From Thioclava nitratireducens (GTDB lineage Bacteria > Pseudomonadota > Alphaproteobacteria > Rhodobacterales > Rhodobacteraceae), in the NCBI RefSeq assembly GCF_001940525.2, contig NZ_CP019437.1:780501-844500 (forward strand): a DNA stretch of 64,000 nucleotides, in the 5' to 3' direction. The position numbers were made by a program, and so were the translations under genes. The first letter of the stretch is position 1. Each line of letters begins with the position of its first letter. The notes under the pieces were generated by a model. That model worked only from the letters and a program-made list of their open reading frames with translations. It was not told where the DNA came from and did no database searches. Below, one piece after another: positions 8,379-17,992 of this stretch.

Positions 8379-11300
8379 ATGCGCTCCGACCTCGATCCGC
8401 GCGAATTGCCGCCCGCCCGCGGGCTGATCGGCCTCTTCACCCGCCACGCGACGCTGGCGAATATCGTGCTGGTCGTGATGATCTGCGCGGGGCTCGTTGC
8501 CCTGCCGCGGATGCGCGCGCAGTTCTTCCCGGACTCGGTCGAGGAATCGATCACCGTCTCGGTGAAATGGGACGGCGCTGGCGCGGAGGAGGTCGACCGG
8601 GCGATCGTTCAGGTGCTGGAGCCGTCACTGATCTCGGTCGAGGGGGTGGAAGCCTCGGACAGCCGAGCCTCGGAAGGCTCGGCGCGGATCAGTCTCGATT
8701 TCGAACCCGGCTGGGACATGTCCCGCGCGGTGAACGATGTCGAGAACGCTTTGGCCTCGGCAGGCGATCTGCCCGAGGGGGCCGAAGACCCGGAAGTCGC
8801 ACGCGGCGTCTGGCGCGAGACGGTGACCGACATGGTGATCACCGGACCGCTCTCCCCCGAGCAGTTGGGCCGACTGGGCGACGAGGCGGTCGTGCGGCTC
8901 TACCAGCAAGGCGTCACGCGCACCTCGCTCGCAGGGATCGCCGCGCCCGAGACGGTGGTCGAAGTGCCGACCGTCTCGATGATGGCCCACGACGTGACGC
9001 TGACGCAGATCATCGATGTGATCTCCGCCGAGGCGAATACCGATCCGGCGGGCGAAGTGGCGGGCGGTGCCACGCGGGTACGCACGGGCGAAGAGCGCCG
9101 CTCCGCCCCCGAAATCGAGAACCTCGTGATCCGCACCGAACCGGACGGTTCGCAGCTGACCGTGGGCGACGTCGCAAACATCCGGGTCGAGGGCGGGGAC
9201 CGCAATCAGGCCTATTTCGTCGGCGACAATCCGGCGGTGGTGATCAATGTCGCGCGCTCTGCGGCTGGCGATGCGATCGCGATCCAGCGCAAGGTCGAAG
9301 GCGTGATCGACCAGATGCAGCCGACGCTGCCGGCGGGCACCTCGATGGATCTGGTGCGCACGCGCTCCGACGCGATCACGCAGCGCCTCGATCTGCTGGT
9401 GGGCAACGGGGTACTGGGGCTGGGCCTCGTGCTGGTGCTGCTGTTCCTGTTCCTCAATGCGCGCACGGCTTTCTGGGTGGCGATGGGGATCCCGACCTCG
9501 ATGGCTGCGGCTCTGGCGGTGATGTATTTCACGGGGATGACGCTCAACATGATCTCGATCTTTGCGCTCATCCTGACGCTGGGGATTGTCGTCGACGATG
9601 CGATCGTGGTGGGCGAGCATGCCGATTTCCGCGCCCGCCATCTGGGAGAGCATCCCACGCTCGCCGCCGAGAATGGCGCGCGGCGCATGGCCGCCCCGGT
9701 CTTCGCCTCGACCTTGACCACGGTGATCGCCTTCGCCGGGCTGACCGTGATCGGCGGGCGCATGGGTAATATGATCGTCGATATTCCCTACACGGTGATC
9801 GCGGTGCTTGCTGCCTCGTTGATCGAGTGCTTCGTGATCCTGCCCAACCATATGAGCCACGCGCTGCGGCATACGTCCGAGGGCAAATGGTACGATTGGC
9901 CTTCGCGGCAGGCGAACCGCGGCCTCGACTGGTTCCGCCGCGTGGTGATGAAGCCGTTGACCCGGCTGATCGTTATCGGGCGCTACCCGGTGATCGCGGC
10001 GGCAATTGCGCTTCTGCTGTGGCAGGTCAGCTTCGTGATGTCGGGCAAGGTACAGTGGCGCTTCTTCAACCCGCCGGAACAATCGACGGTGAACGGCGCC
10101 TTCTCGATGGTCGAGGGCGCGACGCGGGCCGACACCGAAGAGATGATGCGCGCGATGCAGGCGACCGTCACCAAGGTCGCGAAGGAGTTCGAGGATGAGT
10201 ACGGGGTGAACCCGGTCGAATACGCGCTGGGACAGATCGGTGGCGCGTCGGGGCGCGGGTTGGCCTCTGCCGATACCAAGGATGCCGATCTTCTCGGCTC
10301 GATCTCCATCGAGGTGATCGACCCCGATTACCGGCCCTATTCCAGCTTCGACTTCGTCTCGCGACTGCAGGCCGAAACGCCGCGCATGCCGCTGGTCGAG
10401 GAGATCAGCTTCCGCCGTTTCCGCTCCGGCGGGGCAGGGGACGGTATCGCGGTCCAGTTCTCGGGTAGCGAGACGCGCATCCTGAAGGAGGCCGCCGAAG
10501 ACCTGAAGACGCAGCTTGCGCAATTCCCTGAAGTCTCGGCGGTGGAGGACAATCTCGCCTATGACAAGCAGGAGTTGATCCTTGATCTCACCCCGCAGGG
10601 CGAGGCGCTGGGCTTCGATATCGCGACGCTGAGCCGAGAATTGCGCGCGCGCCTGAACGGCACCGAGGCTGCGAGCTTCCCCGACGGGGTGCGCTCGGCC
10701 ACGATCCGGGTGGAGCTTCCCGAGCAGGAACTAGCTGCGGATTTCATCGACCGGATGCAGTTGCGCGCACCGGGCGGCGAATGGGTGCCGCTGGCCGATA
10801 TCGTCTCGGTGCGCAGCCAGACGGGCTTCTCGACGATCCGGCGCGAGGATGGCGTGCGGCAGGTCTCTGTCACCGGCGATGTCTCCGAGGACGACCCGGC
10901 GCGGGCCAACGAGATCATGGCGCGGATCAGCGACGACATCCTGCCCCGCATCGCCGAGGAGCGCGGCGTGGCCTATACGCTCACCGGGCAGGCCGAGCAG
11001 GAGCGCGACTTCCTGAGCGACGCCATGATGGGCCTGATCATGTGCCTGATCGGCATCTACATCGTGCTGGCGTGGATTTTCGCGAGCTGGACCCGGCCGA
11101 TCGTGGTGATGTCGGTGATCCCCTTCGGCGCGGTCGGCGCGATCTGGGGCCACTACATCTGGAACCTGCCGATGTCGATGTTCGCCGTTGTAGGCGGAAT
11201 CGGCATGGTGGGGATCATCATCAACGACGCGATCGTGTTGATCTCAACGGTGGACGAATATGCCGAACGACGCGGCATGGTGCCCGCGATCGTCGACGCG

Positions 11301-11747
11301 GTCTCGGATCGTCTGCGCCCGGTGCTGCTGACGACGCTGACGACGGTTCTGGGCCTCGCGCCGCTACTTTACGAACAGTCGAGTTCGGCGCTGTTCCTGA
11401 AATCCACCGTCATCACGCTGGTCTACGGTCTGGGCTTCGGGATGGTGATCGTGTTGCTGGTCGTGCCCGCGGTGCTGGCGGTGCAGCTCGATTTCGGGCG
11501 GCAGGTGCAGGCGGTGCGTCACGGCGTGCGGGTCGTACGGCTGCGCGGCGTTCTGGCCGGGGTTGCGGCGCTGATGGCGTTGGGCTTCGCGCTCACGCTG
11601 GGCCGCGCGATGTGGGAGGGGGAGGCGCTGATGCCCGCCTTCGGAGGCTTCGCGCTGATCGCGGCGATGGTGGCGATGGGGGCGGGGCTGATCGCGCCGC
11701 GGCTTTTGCGCGGCCATATCCGCCACAGGCCGCCGCCCGAAGTCTGA
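8379..11747 (+). CDS. RND efflux permease
   Basis: A 1122-residue inner-membrane proton-driven RND transporter. After a short cytoplasmic start comes TM1, then a large periplasmic domain, the first TM2-6 block (with GIPTSMAAALAV and the TM4 Asp-Asp pair in GIVVDDAIVVGE), a second periplasmic domain and the last TM block with GIIINDAIVLI. The VVDDAIV motif carries the proton-relay aspartates of HAE-type pumps. It has about 70 extra residues at the C-terminus with two more hydrophobic stretches and an Arg-rich tail. It is coupled to the adaptor gene by a one-base gap. Long ORFs on the opposite strand here are GC-skew shadows. Confidence 0.93.
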   Translation: MRSDLDPRELPPARGLIGLFTRHATLANIVLVVMICAGLVALPRMRAQFFPDSVEESITVSVKWDGAGAEEVDRAIVQVLEPSLISVEGVEASDSRASEGSARISLDFEPGWDMSRAVNDVENALASAGDLPEGAEDPEVARGVWRETVTDMVITGPLSPEQLGRLGDEAVVRLYQQGVTRTSLAGIAAPETVVEVPTVSMMAHDVTLTQIIDVISAEANTDPAGEVAGGATRVRTGEERRSAPEIENLVIRTEPDGSQLTVGDVANIRVEGGDRNQAYFVGDNPAVVINVARSAAGDAIAIQRKVEGVIDQMQPTLPAGTSMDLVRTRSDAITQRLDLLVGNGVLGLGLVLVLLFLFLNARTAFWVAMGIPTSMAAALAVMYFTGMTLNMISIFALILTLGIVVDDAIVVGEHADFRARHLGEHPTLAAENGARRMAAPVFASTLTTVIAFAGLTVIGGRMGNMIVDIPYTVIAVLAASLIECFVILPNHMSHALRHTSEGKWYDWPSRQANRGLDWFRRVVMKPLTRLIVIGRYPVIAAAIALLLWQVSFVMSGKVQWRFFNPPEQSTVNGAFSMVEGATRADTEEMMRAMQATVTKVAKEFEDEYGVNPVEYALGQIGGASGRGLASADTKDADLLGSISIEVIDPDYRPYSSFDFVSRLQAETPRMPLVEEISFRRFRSGGAGDGIAVQFSGSETRILKEAAEDLKTQLAQFPEVSAVEDNLAYDKQELILDLTPQGEALGFDIATLSRELRARLNGTEAASFPDGVRSATIRVELPEQELAADFIDRMQLRAPGGEWVPLADIVSVRSQTGFSTIRREDGVRQVSVTGDVSEDDPARANEIMARISDDILPRIAEERGVAYTLTGQAEQERDFLSDAMMGLIMCLIGIYIVLAWIFASWTRPIVVMSVIPFGAVGAIWGHYIWNLPMSMFAVVGGIGMVGIIINDAIVLISTVDEYAERRGMVPAIVDAVSDRLRPVLLTTLTTVLGLAPLLYEQSSSALFLKSTVITLVYGLGFGMVIVLLVVPAVLAVQLDFGRQVQAVRHGVRVVRLRGVLAGVAALMALGFALTLGRAMWEGEALMPAFGGFALIAAMVAMGAGLIAPRLLRGHIRHRPPPEV

Positions 11748-11771
11748 GAAGCCCGACGCCTGAAGGGGTGA

Positions 11772-12629
11772 TTACTCGGTGCAGCCCATGATCTCGACCG
11801 CGCCGCGATCGGAGAGCACGGTGATGCGTATATCGCTCGGATCGAGGTCGAAGGGCTTCGCGTCGGGCGGCACGAAGTCGGCGCTCGTCACGAGGGTGTC
11901 GCCCTCGCGGTGGCTGTCGGCCTCGGACACCCAGACCGGGCGCGAGGCCAGTTCCAGAAGGGTATTTTCCTTGCCGATAGCGGGCGGCAGGTCGATCCGC
12001 GCCGTGAGTCGCACCCCGTCCTTCTTCGGCTCCGTCTCGCAGCGCGTCGGCGGGTCGATCTGGCGTGGTTCGCGTGCAAGCGCCGCCTGAATCTTCGGAT
12101 CGGTGGTGCCGTCGGCGGTGACCTCCGTTTCCAGCTGCAGGCTGACCGGCACGCAGATATTCTCGCAGATCCCGATCATCACATCGGCTTTCAACTGCAC
12201 CGGCTTGTCCGGGTCTTTCGGCGTCACCGAGATCGGCAGCACGACGCCGTCGTGATAGCCGACGGTGCGCATCCCGGAGGACAGGAACACTTCCGGTGCG
12301 GGCCAGTGGACTACGGCGGAGGCGAGATTGCTCGACCCGGTGAACTGAATATGCGGCGGGATGCCTGCATCGCCCGGCGAGCGCCAATAGGTCTTCCAAC
12401 CGGGAGCGAGCGCGATCTCCAGCGCCGCCATACGGGCGCCATTCGCGCCTTTTCCGCCTGTGCGCAGCTGCGCCTGTTCCAGCCCCGGGGGCGTCGGCAG
12501 TGCGGGCATTGATGCCTCCTGCGGCGCGACCTGCTCCTGCGCTGCGATCTGCGCAACAGCTTCCTGCGCCGCCACGCCAAGCGGGCAACAACCGAGCAGA
12601 ATTCCCATCACTGGTAACAAACGTGTCAT
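11772..12629 (-). CDS. DsbD N-terminal-domain-like periplasmic protein
   Basis: A 285-residue exported protein. The first about 21 residues (MTRLLPVMGILLGCCPLGVAAQ) form a signal peptide, with two Cys near its end. The mature part resembles the N-terminal domain of thiol:disulfide interchange protein DsbD: WKTYWRSPGDAGIPP, then GICENICVPVS with a C-x3-C pair that could be redox-active. There is no DsbD membrane domain, so it is a stand-alone version. It may pass electrons in periplasmic disulfide chemistry, which is inferred from the family. It is divergent from yqgE, with about 170 bp between the starts. Confidence 0.8.
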   Translation of the reverse strand: MTRLLPVMGILLGCCPLGVAAQEAVAQIAAQEQVAPQEASMPALPTPPGLEQAQLRTGGKGANGARMAALEIALAPGWKTYWRSPGDAGIPPHIQFTGSSNLASAVVHWPAPEVFLSSGMRTVGYHDGVVLPISVTPKDPDKPVQLKADVMIGICENICVPVSLQLETEVTADGTTDPKIQAALAREPRQIDPPTRCETEPKKDGVRLTARIDLPPAIGKENTLLELASRPVWVSEADSHREGDTLVTSADFVPPDAKPFDLDPSDIRITVLSDRGAVEIMGCTE

Positions 12630-12803
12630 ATCTTTTACCTAGTCGCTTCCCTGCACGTTCAGAAGTCACAAACGCGACAGAAGCGTGCAACATTTTGTCC
12701 AGGCGCGTCACAATACCAAACAATTCCTGCGTCCGGCTTGAATCGACGTCTTCCCCGCGCCACCTTGAATAGAGACGGGATGCATTTTGCGAAGGGGATC
12801 GAG

Positions 12804-13364
12804 ATGGACCTGACAGGCAAGTTTCTGATCGCGATGCCCGGCATGGGCGATCCGCGATTCGAGCATTCGGTGATCGCCGTATGCGCCCATTCCGATGAGG
12901 GTGCGATGGGCTTGATCATCAACAAGCCCTTGCCGTCGCCGGCCTTCTCGGACCTTCTCGAAAGCCTCGATATCGACCGGCCCGGCGCGGATATCCGCCT
13001 CGATCAGCCGATCCTGTTCGGTGGCCCGGTCGAGACCGGGCGCGGCTTCGTGCTGCATTCGCCCGACTGGACGACCGGCGAGGGCCAGATGGAGGTCACC
13101 GATCGCCTGCGCATGACCGGCACGCGCGACATTCTCGAAGACATCGCGCGGGGGCGCGGCCCGAACCAGGCGCTGATGGCGCTGGGGTATGCGGGCTGGG
13201 GGCCGGGGCAGCTTGAAGAGGAAATCCTCGACAATGGCTGGCTCACCGCCGACAGCGATGCCGATCTCGCGCTCGATAGCGATCATGAGACGAAATGGGT
13301 GCGCGCGCTGGAAGGCATGGGGATCGACCCGCGGACGCTTTCGGCTGCGGCGGGTCATGCCTGA
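12804..13364 (+). CDS. YqgE/AlgH family protein
   Basis: A 186-residue member of the UPF0301 family, identified by the start LTGKFLIAMPGMGDPRFEHS and by GAMGLIINKP, FGGPV and GYAGWGPGQLEEE. The biochemical role is not established; in Pseudomonas the homologue was linked to alginate control. I placed the start at the ATG at 12804 because AAGGGG lies 7 bases upstream. The frame is open to 12738 but the extra residues are not family-like. It stands alone and converges with the threonylcarbamoyl-AMP synthase gene. Confidence 0.9.
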   Translation: MDLTGKFLIAMPGMGDPRFEHSVIAVCAHSDEGAMGLIINKPLPSPAFSDLLESLDIDRPGADIRLDQPILFGGPVETGRGFVLHSPDWTTGEGQMEVTDRLRMTGTRDILEDIARGRGPNQALMALGYAGWGPGQLEEEILDNGWLTADSDADLALDSDHETKWVRALEGMGIDPRTLSAAAGHA

Positions 13365-13389
13365 GGGCTGAACGGGGCTCCGCCCTCTC

Positions 13390-13420
13390 GGCGCGTCCGC
13401 GCCTCACCCCCGGGATATTT
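13390..13420. repeat. Intergenic hairpin with CCCGGGATATTT tail
   Basis: Between two convergent genes, GGCGC-GTCC-GCGCC forms a short hairpin followed by cacccccgggatattt. A similar arrangement (GC hairpin, then gagatatttt) occurs at 35523-35552. Such GC-palindrome plus GATATTT elements recur in Rhodobacteraceae intergenic DNA, from general knowledge. It may act as a bidirectional terminator here. Confidence 0.45.
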
Positions 13421-13440
13421 AAGCCAACACGAAGACGCAA

Positions 13441-14403
13441 TCAGTCGCGCGGCGCCGCCGCGCGGCGCAGGCGGTCGTTGATCGCGCGACCGAGGCCGGT
13501 TTCCGGGACCGGGGCGAAGGCGAGTGTGGAAAGGCCGCGCGTCTTCGCCAGCGCATCGCCTTTGCGCAGCATAGCGAAAAGATTTGCGGCGGCTTCGGTC
13601 AGATCGCCTGAAGGCGACAGGTTCAGATCGGCGGTCGGGCAATCGCCGCCGAAGCCGATCCAGACCGCGTCGGGGCGCGGGGCGGTCACGTCCAGCAGCA
13701 CGGCCGCGCCCGGCGCATAATGCGATTTGAGCTGCCCCGGTGCATTTGGTTTGGATGCGTCACCGCCGGTGGGCAGTGGCTGGCCGATCAGTGCCTCGAT
13801 CTCTTCGGCCGCGACCCCGCCGGGGCGCAGCAGCGCGGGCGGATCGAGCGCGAGAATGGTGGATTCCACCCCGACCACGCAGGGGCCGCCATCGATCACC
13901 GCCGCGATTTTGCCGTCCAGCCCGTCAATCACATGCTGCGCTGTGGTCGGGCTGATCTTGCCGGAGGGGTTCGCAGAGGGCGCGGCGAGCGGCCCGCCGA
14001 ATTCCGTCAGCAGCGCGCGGGCGACCGGATGCGCGGGCAGGCGGATCGCGACCGTGTCATGCCCGGCGGTCACCAGATCGGAAAGCCCGGCATCGGGGCG
14101 CAGCGGCAGCACCAGCGTCAGCGGCCCCGGCCAGTAGCGCGCGGCGATCTCTCGAGCGGCGTCGGAGACCACGGCGATCTCTTCCGCCGCCTCGATCGAA
14201 GGCAGATGGACGATCAGCGGATTGAATTTCGGACGTCCCTTCGCCGCGAAGATGGCCGCCACCGCGCGGTCGTTGCGCGCATCGCCTGCAAGCCCGTAGA
14301 CCGTCTCGGTCGGCATCGCGACCAGCTCGCCTGCGCGCAGCAGAGCGGCTGCCTGCGCATAGCCGTCGGCATCGGCGGAAAGGAGTTTCGTGTCTTGGCT
14401 CAT
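13441..14403 (-). CDS. L-threonylcarbamoyladenylate synthase (Sua5/YwlC type)
   Basis: A 320-residue protein that makes threonylcarbamoyl-AMP from Thr, bicarbonate and ATP for the universal t6A37 modification of ANN-decoding tRNAs. The YrdC domain is clear: ELVAMPTETVYGLAGDA, KGRPKFNPLIVHL, GPLTLVLPL and APSANPSGKISPT. The about 110-residue C-terminal part (LKSHYAPGAAVLL) is the Sua5 domain, so it is the long Sua5 form rather than short TsaC. The start at 14403 (MSQDTKLL) is the first family-like Met; the frame stays open to 14811 but that part is non-homologous. Confidence 0.93.
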   Translation of the reverse strand: MSQDTKLLSADADGYAQAAALLRAGELVAMPTETVYGLAGDARNDRAVAAIFAAKGRPKFNPLIVHLPSIEAAEEIAVVSDAAREIAARYWPGPLTLVLPLRPDAGLSDLVTAGHDTVAIRLPAHPVARALLTEFGGPLAAPSANPSGKISPTTAQHVIDGLDGKIAAVIDGGPCVVGVESTILALDPPALLRPGGVAAEEIEALIGQPLPTGGDASKPNAPGQLKSHYAPGAAVLLDVTAPRPDAVWIGFGGDCPTADLNLSPSGDLTEAAANLFAMLRKGDALAKTRGLSTLAFAPVPETGLGRAINDRLRRAAAPRD

Positions 14404-14517
14404 GCAGTCGTGACGCAGCGTTGGAGTTGAAGGGGGCTGCCCTTGCGGTAGGGTGATGGCAACCCGACAGGACATAGACGCGCGCGCGGCAATTGCCAAG
14501 CTGCCCGGAGGAGACCC

Positions 14518-16209
14518 ATGACTTACCGTTCCCCCGTCACCGACATTCGTTTCATCCTCGATCACGTCGTGCCGCTCGCGCCCGTCGCCGCCACCGAGAT
14601 GTTCGCCGAGGCGACCCCTGATATGGTCGAGGCGATCCTCACCGAAGGCGGCAAGCTCTGCGACGAGGTGATCGCGCCGACCAATCGCGACGGCGACCTG
14701 ACGCCCGCGAAACTGGAGAACGGCGTTCTGCGCTCGTCGCCCGGGTTCAAGGAGGCCTTCGCGGCGCTTGCAGAAGGCGGCTGGATTGGCATCGCGGCGA
14801 CCCCGGAACATGGCGGGATGGGCCTGCCGCAGGCGCTCAACGTCGGCTTCAACGACATGCTATCGGGCGCGAACCTCGCGCTGCAGCTCAGCCCGCTGCT
14901 GACACAGGGCCAGATCGAGGCGCTGGAGCATCACGCCTCCGACGAAATCAAGGCGCTGTATCTGCCCAAGCTGATCTCGGGCGAATGGTCGGGCACGATG
15001 AACCTGACCGAGCCGGGGGCAGGCTCCGACGTGGGGGCGCTCAAGACCAAGGCGGTGCCGAATGACGACGGCACCTATGCGATCTCGGGCCAGAAGATCT
15101 ACATCACTTGGGGCGACAATGATTGCGTCGAGAATACCTGCCACCTCGTGCTGGCGCGCCTGCCCGATGCGGCGCCCGGCACGAAGGGCATCAGCCTGTT
15201 CATGGTGCCGAAGCTGATCCCGGATGCCGATGGCAAGCCGGGCGTGGCGAACTCGCTGAAAGTGGTTTCGCTGGAGCACAAGCTGGGTATCCATGGCTCG
15301 CCGACCTGCGTGATGAGCTACGAGGGCGCGACCGGCTGGCTCGTCGGCGAAGAGAACAAGGGCATGGCCGCGATGTTCACGATGATGAACAACGCGCGTC
15401 TGAACGTCGGCGCGCAGGGCATCGGCGTGGCCGAAGCGGCCTATCAGCAGGCGCTGGCCTATGCGAAGGACCGGGTGCAATTCGCGCCGATCGTGGAGCA
15501 TGCCGATGTGCGCCGGATGCTCTCGGGCATGAAGGCCGAAATCTTCGCGGCGCGGTCGATTGCGCTGGCCTGTGCGGTGGCGATCGACATGGGGCGTGCG
15601 ACCGGCGATGCGAACTGGCAGGCCCGCGCGGCGCTGCTGACGCCGATCGCGAAGGCCTATGGCACCGATATGGGCATCCGCGTTGCCTCGACCGGTATCC
15701 AGATCCATGGCGGCATGGGCTTCATCGAGGAGACCGGCGCTGCGCAATATCTGCGCGACGTGCGGATCACCACGATCTACGAAGGCACCAACGGCATTCA
15801 GGCGATGGACCTCGTGGGCCGCAAAATGATGGACGAGGGCAAGGCCGCCTTCCGTCTGCTGCAGGAGATCGAGGACGAGGCGCAGGGCGCACGTGGCGAT
15901 TTCCCGGTACTGGCCGAAGACGTCTGGCAGGCCGCCGAGGAATTGCGCGAGCACACGGAATGGATGGTGCGCCAAGGCATGCAGGATCGTTTCGCGGGTG
16001 CCGTGCCCTATCTCGACGCCTTCGCGCGGGTGCTGGGGGGCTATTACCACCTGCGCGCCGCCATGGCCGAGGGTCGCGATTCCGCGCGCGGGCATCTGGC
16101 CGCCGTCTATATCCGCCGCCTAATGCCGGCCTATGCGGCCTCGTTGGCCGAGGCGAAGGAGGGGGCCGAGGGGCTCTACGCGCTCAGCGTCGAAGATCTC
16201 GAGGCATGA
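14518..16209 (+). CDS. Acyl-CoA dehydrogenase (large, DmdC-like)
   Basis: A 563-residue FAD-dependent acyl-CoA dehydrogenase, longer than the usual about 380 residues because of a C-terminal extension domain. Seen in sequence: MNLTEPGAGSDVG (FAD/substrate loop), KIYITWGDND, QIHGGMGF and YEGTNGIQAMDLVGRKM, where the Glu of YEGTNG is in the family's catalytic position. Among characterised relatives the closest architecture is the 3-methylmercaptopropionyl-CoA dehydrogenase/long ACAD group. The actual substrate cannot be fixed from sequence. Its stop overlaps the start of the MBL hydrolase (ATGA), and a strong gcccggaggag RBS precedes it. Confidence 0.92.
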   Translation: MTYRSPVTDIRFILDHVVPLAPVAATEMFAEATPDMVEAILTEGGKLCDEVIAPTNRDGDLTPAKLENGVLRSSPGFKEAFAALAEGGWIGIAATPEHGGMGLPQALNVGFNDMLSGANLALQLSPLLTQGQIEALEHHASDEIKALYLPKLISGEWSGTMNLTEPGAGSDVGALKTKAVPNDDGTYAISGQKIYITWGDNDCVENTCHLVLARLPDAAPGTKGISLFMVPKLIPDADGKPGVANSLKVVSLEHKLGIHGSPTCVMSYEGATGWLVGEENKGMAAMFTMMNNARLNVGAQGIGVAEAAYQQALAYAKDRVQFAPIVEHADVRRMLSGMKAEIFAARSIALACAVAIDMGRATGDANWQARAALLTPIAKAYGTDMGIRVASTGIQIHGGMGFIEETGAAQYLRDVRITTIYEGTNGIQAMDLVGRKMMDEGKAAFRLLQEIEDEAQGARGDFPVLAEDVWQAAEELREHTEWMVRQGMQDRFAGAVPYLDAFARVLGGYYHLRAAMAEGRDSARGHLAAVYIRRLMPAYAASLAEAKEGAEGLYALSVEDLEA

Positions 16210-17258
16210 GGGGCGAGGACACCCCCGCGTCGGCGAGCGGCATCCGCTATTCTTGGGCGGAGCCGCCAGATCCGGGCGGCGCGATCGAGGTCGCACCCGG
16301 CGTGATGTGGATCCGGCTGCCGCTGCCCATGGCGCTCGATCACGTAAATTGCTTTGCGTTGGACGAGGGCGATAGCTGGGCGCTGGTCGATCCGGGCATC
16401 GACACGCGCAAATGTCGCGCGGCGCTGCAGGCGGCGATGGACGGACCGCTGGGTGGTAAGCCGGTCACGAGGGTTCTGGTGACCCATTACCACCCCGATC
16501 ATATCGGGCTGGCAGGCTGGCTGCAGGAGCAGGGCGCGGAGCTGATAACCACGCGGACCTCGTGGCTGTTTGCGCGGATGCTGCAACTCGATCCGCAGGA
16601 TCGGCCCGTGGCCGAGACCCTGACCTATTACCGCCGCGCCGGGATGGACGCGGCGCTTCTGGACAAACGCGCCAATGAACGCCCCTTCAACTTCGCCGAT
16701 TGCGTTCATGCGATGCCGCTCGGTTTCACCCGGATCGTGGAGGGCGACGAGATCACCCTCGGCGGGCGGCGTTGGGCGGTGAAGATGGGCGACGGGCACG
16801 CGCCCGAACACGCGACGCTGTGGAGTTTGGACGACGATCTGGTCCTGGGCGGCGATCAGCTGCTCCCCTCGATCTCGGCCAATCTCGGTGTTTACGCGAC
16901 CGAACCCGAGGCCGATCCGCTGGCGGACTGGCTTACCTCCTGCGCGCGGTTTGCCGAGATCGCGGAGGATCGCCATCTCGTGCTGCCCGGCCACAAGCTG
17001 CCTTTCACCGGGCTGCCGCTGCGGCTGCGTCAGATGATCGAGAACCACGAGGGTGCGCTGAAACGTCTGCGCAAGCATCTCGACACCCCGCGCACCGCTT
17101 GCGATTGCTTCCCGCCGCTGTTCAAGCGCCAGATCGACGAGAGTACCCACGGGCTTGCGATGGTCGAAGCGATGGCGCATCTCAACCATCTTTGGCACAA
17201 AGGAGAGGTGAGCCGTACCTTGCGAGAGGACGGCGCCTGGCTCTGGAGCCTGAAATGA
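16206..17258 (+). CDS. MBL-fold metallo-hydrolase
   Basis: A 350-residue metallo-beta-lactamase-fold hydrolase. The metal-binding motif THYHPDHIG is present, followed by GDGHAPEHATLW (third His) and the DLVLGGDQLLP Asp and LPGHKLPFTG His of the two-metal site. Beta-lactamase-fold proteins of this layout (LACTB2-like) often act on thioesters or nucleic acids. Coupling by ATGA overlap to the acyl-CoA dehydrogenase suggests a thioesterase-like role in the same acyl-CoA pathway, which is inference. The stop overlaps the start of the next gene by ATGA as well. Confidence 0.85.
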   Translation: MRGEDTPASASGIRYSWAEPPDPGGAIEVAPGVMWIRLPLPMALDHVNCFALDEGDSWALVDPGIDTRKCRAALQAAMDGPLGGKPVTRVLVTHYHPDHIGLAGWLQEQGAELITTRTSWLFARMLQLDPQDRPVAETLTYYRRAGMDAALLDKRANERPFNFADCVHAMPLGFTRIVEGDEITLGGRRWAVKMGDGHAPEHATLWSLDDDLVLGGDQLLPSISANLGVYATEPEADPLADWLTSCARFAEIAEDRHLVLPGHKLPFTGLPLRLRQMIENHEGALKRLRKHLDTPRTACDCFPPLFKRQIDESTHGLAMVEAMAHLNHLWHKGEVSRTLREDGAWLWSLK

Positions 17259-17749
17259 CCGAAATACGCACCACCGCCGAAGCCCATGAGGAAGCTGCCC
17301 TTCCGAATGCGAAGGTGGTGCATACCTCGGAGAACGCGCCGAAGACCGCCGAGGTCAAACCGCTTCCGCCCGAACTGGCTCGGGCGCGGCCCGAGGACAA
17401 GAGCCCGGCGCAATGGGCCTATGAGCGAGTGTTGCTCTATATCCAGAACTTCGAAGAGCAGCTGCAGGAAGACGAAGAAGTCGTGCTTGGCCTCACCGGC
17501 GGCGAGGCGGGCGTCCTGCAGATCGAGGGGATCGGTTTTTTCGATCCCGACATCCTCACTTTCTACGGCACCGACGAATACGGCGCGCGCACGCAGCTCA
17601 TCCAGCACGTGAACCAGCTCAACGTGATGCTGATCGCGCAACCGAAACCCGCCGAGGACGAGGCGCCGCGGCGGATCGGCTTCCGGCTCGCCCGTGCGCT
17701 GGAGGAAGAAATTGCGCCGGAGACCAAGAACCCGCAAGACGAGACGTGA
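17255..17749 (+). CDS. DUF6173-like conserved protein
   Basis: A 164-residue soluble protein. The N-terminal about 60 residues are Glu/Pro/Ala-rich and look disordered; the conserved part begins at SPAQWAYERVLLYIQNFEEQL and includes IEGIGFFDPDILTFYG and HVNQLNVMLIAQPK. This pattern matches a family of unknown function common in Rhodobacterales, probably DUF6173. It is the third gene of the acyl-CoA dehydrogenase operon, linked by an ATGA overlap. No catalytic motif is evident. Confidence 0.75.
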   Translation: MTEIRTTAEAHEEAALPNAKVVHTSENAPKTAEVKPLPPELARARPEDKSPAQWAYERVLLYIQNFEEQLQEDEEVVLGLTGGEAGVLQIEGIGFFDPDILTFYGTDEYGARTQLIQHVNQLNVMLIAQPKPAEDEAPRRIGFRLARALEEEIAPETKNPQDET

Positions 17750-17811
17750 CAGCCTGTCGCCGCTCGGCTAGTTTTCCCTCTGGGAGATCAGCGCAATAGG
17801 GAGAACGCGCA

Positions 17812-17946
17812 ATGGCCGAGTACAAACCGGGCAACATGGACATTCGTGACCAAGAGAGAACATTCAACGGATTTGTTCGCTTCGTCACGGTTTCGGTGAT
17901 TGTGATCATCTGTTTTCTGGTGTTTCTCGCATTGGTGAATGGCTGA
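17812..17946 (+). CDS. aa3-type cytochrome c oxidase subunit IV
   Basis: A 44-residue protein that starts MAEYKPGNMDIRDQERTFNG and continues with one transmembrane helix (FVRFVTVSVIVIICFLVFLA). This is the signature of the small subunit IV found in alphaproteobacterial aa3 cytochrome oxidases, where a single helix packs against the catalytic subunits. AGGGAG lies upstream of the ATG. It stands apart from any oxidase core gene in this window, which is usual for this subunit. Confidence 0.85.
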   Translation: MAEYKPGNMDIRDQERTFNGFVRFVTVSVIVIICFLVFLALVNG

Positions 17947-17992
17947 CGCGACCGGCGCAGCTGAGAGACACTCAGAACGGGAGATCAGGTAG

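Noticed and set aside
6440..8554. 704-codon minus-strand ORF
   Set aside because: It lies opposite the RND adaptor and the UDG gene; its content (R/G/H-rich, no motifs) is the shadow of a GC-rich gene.
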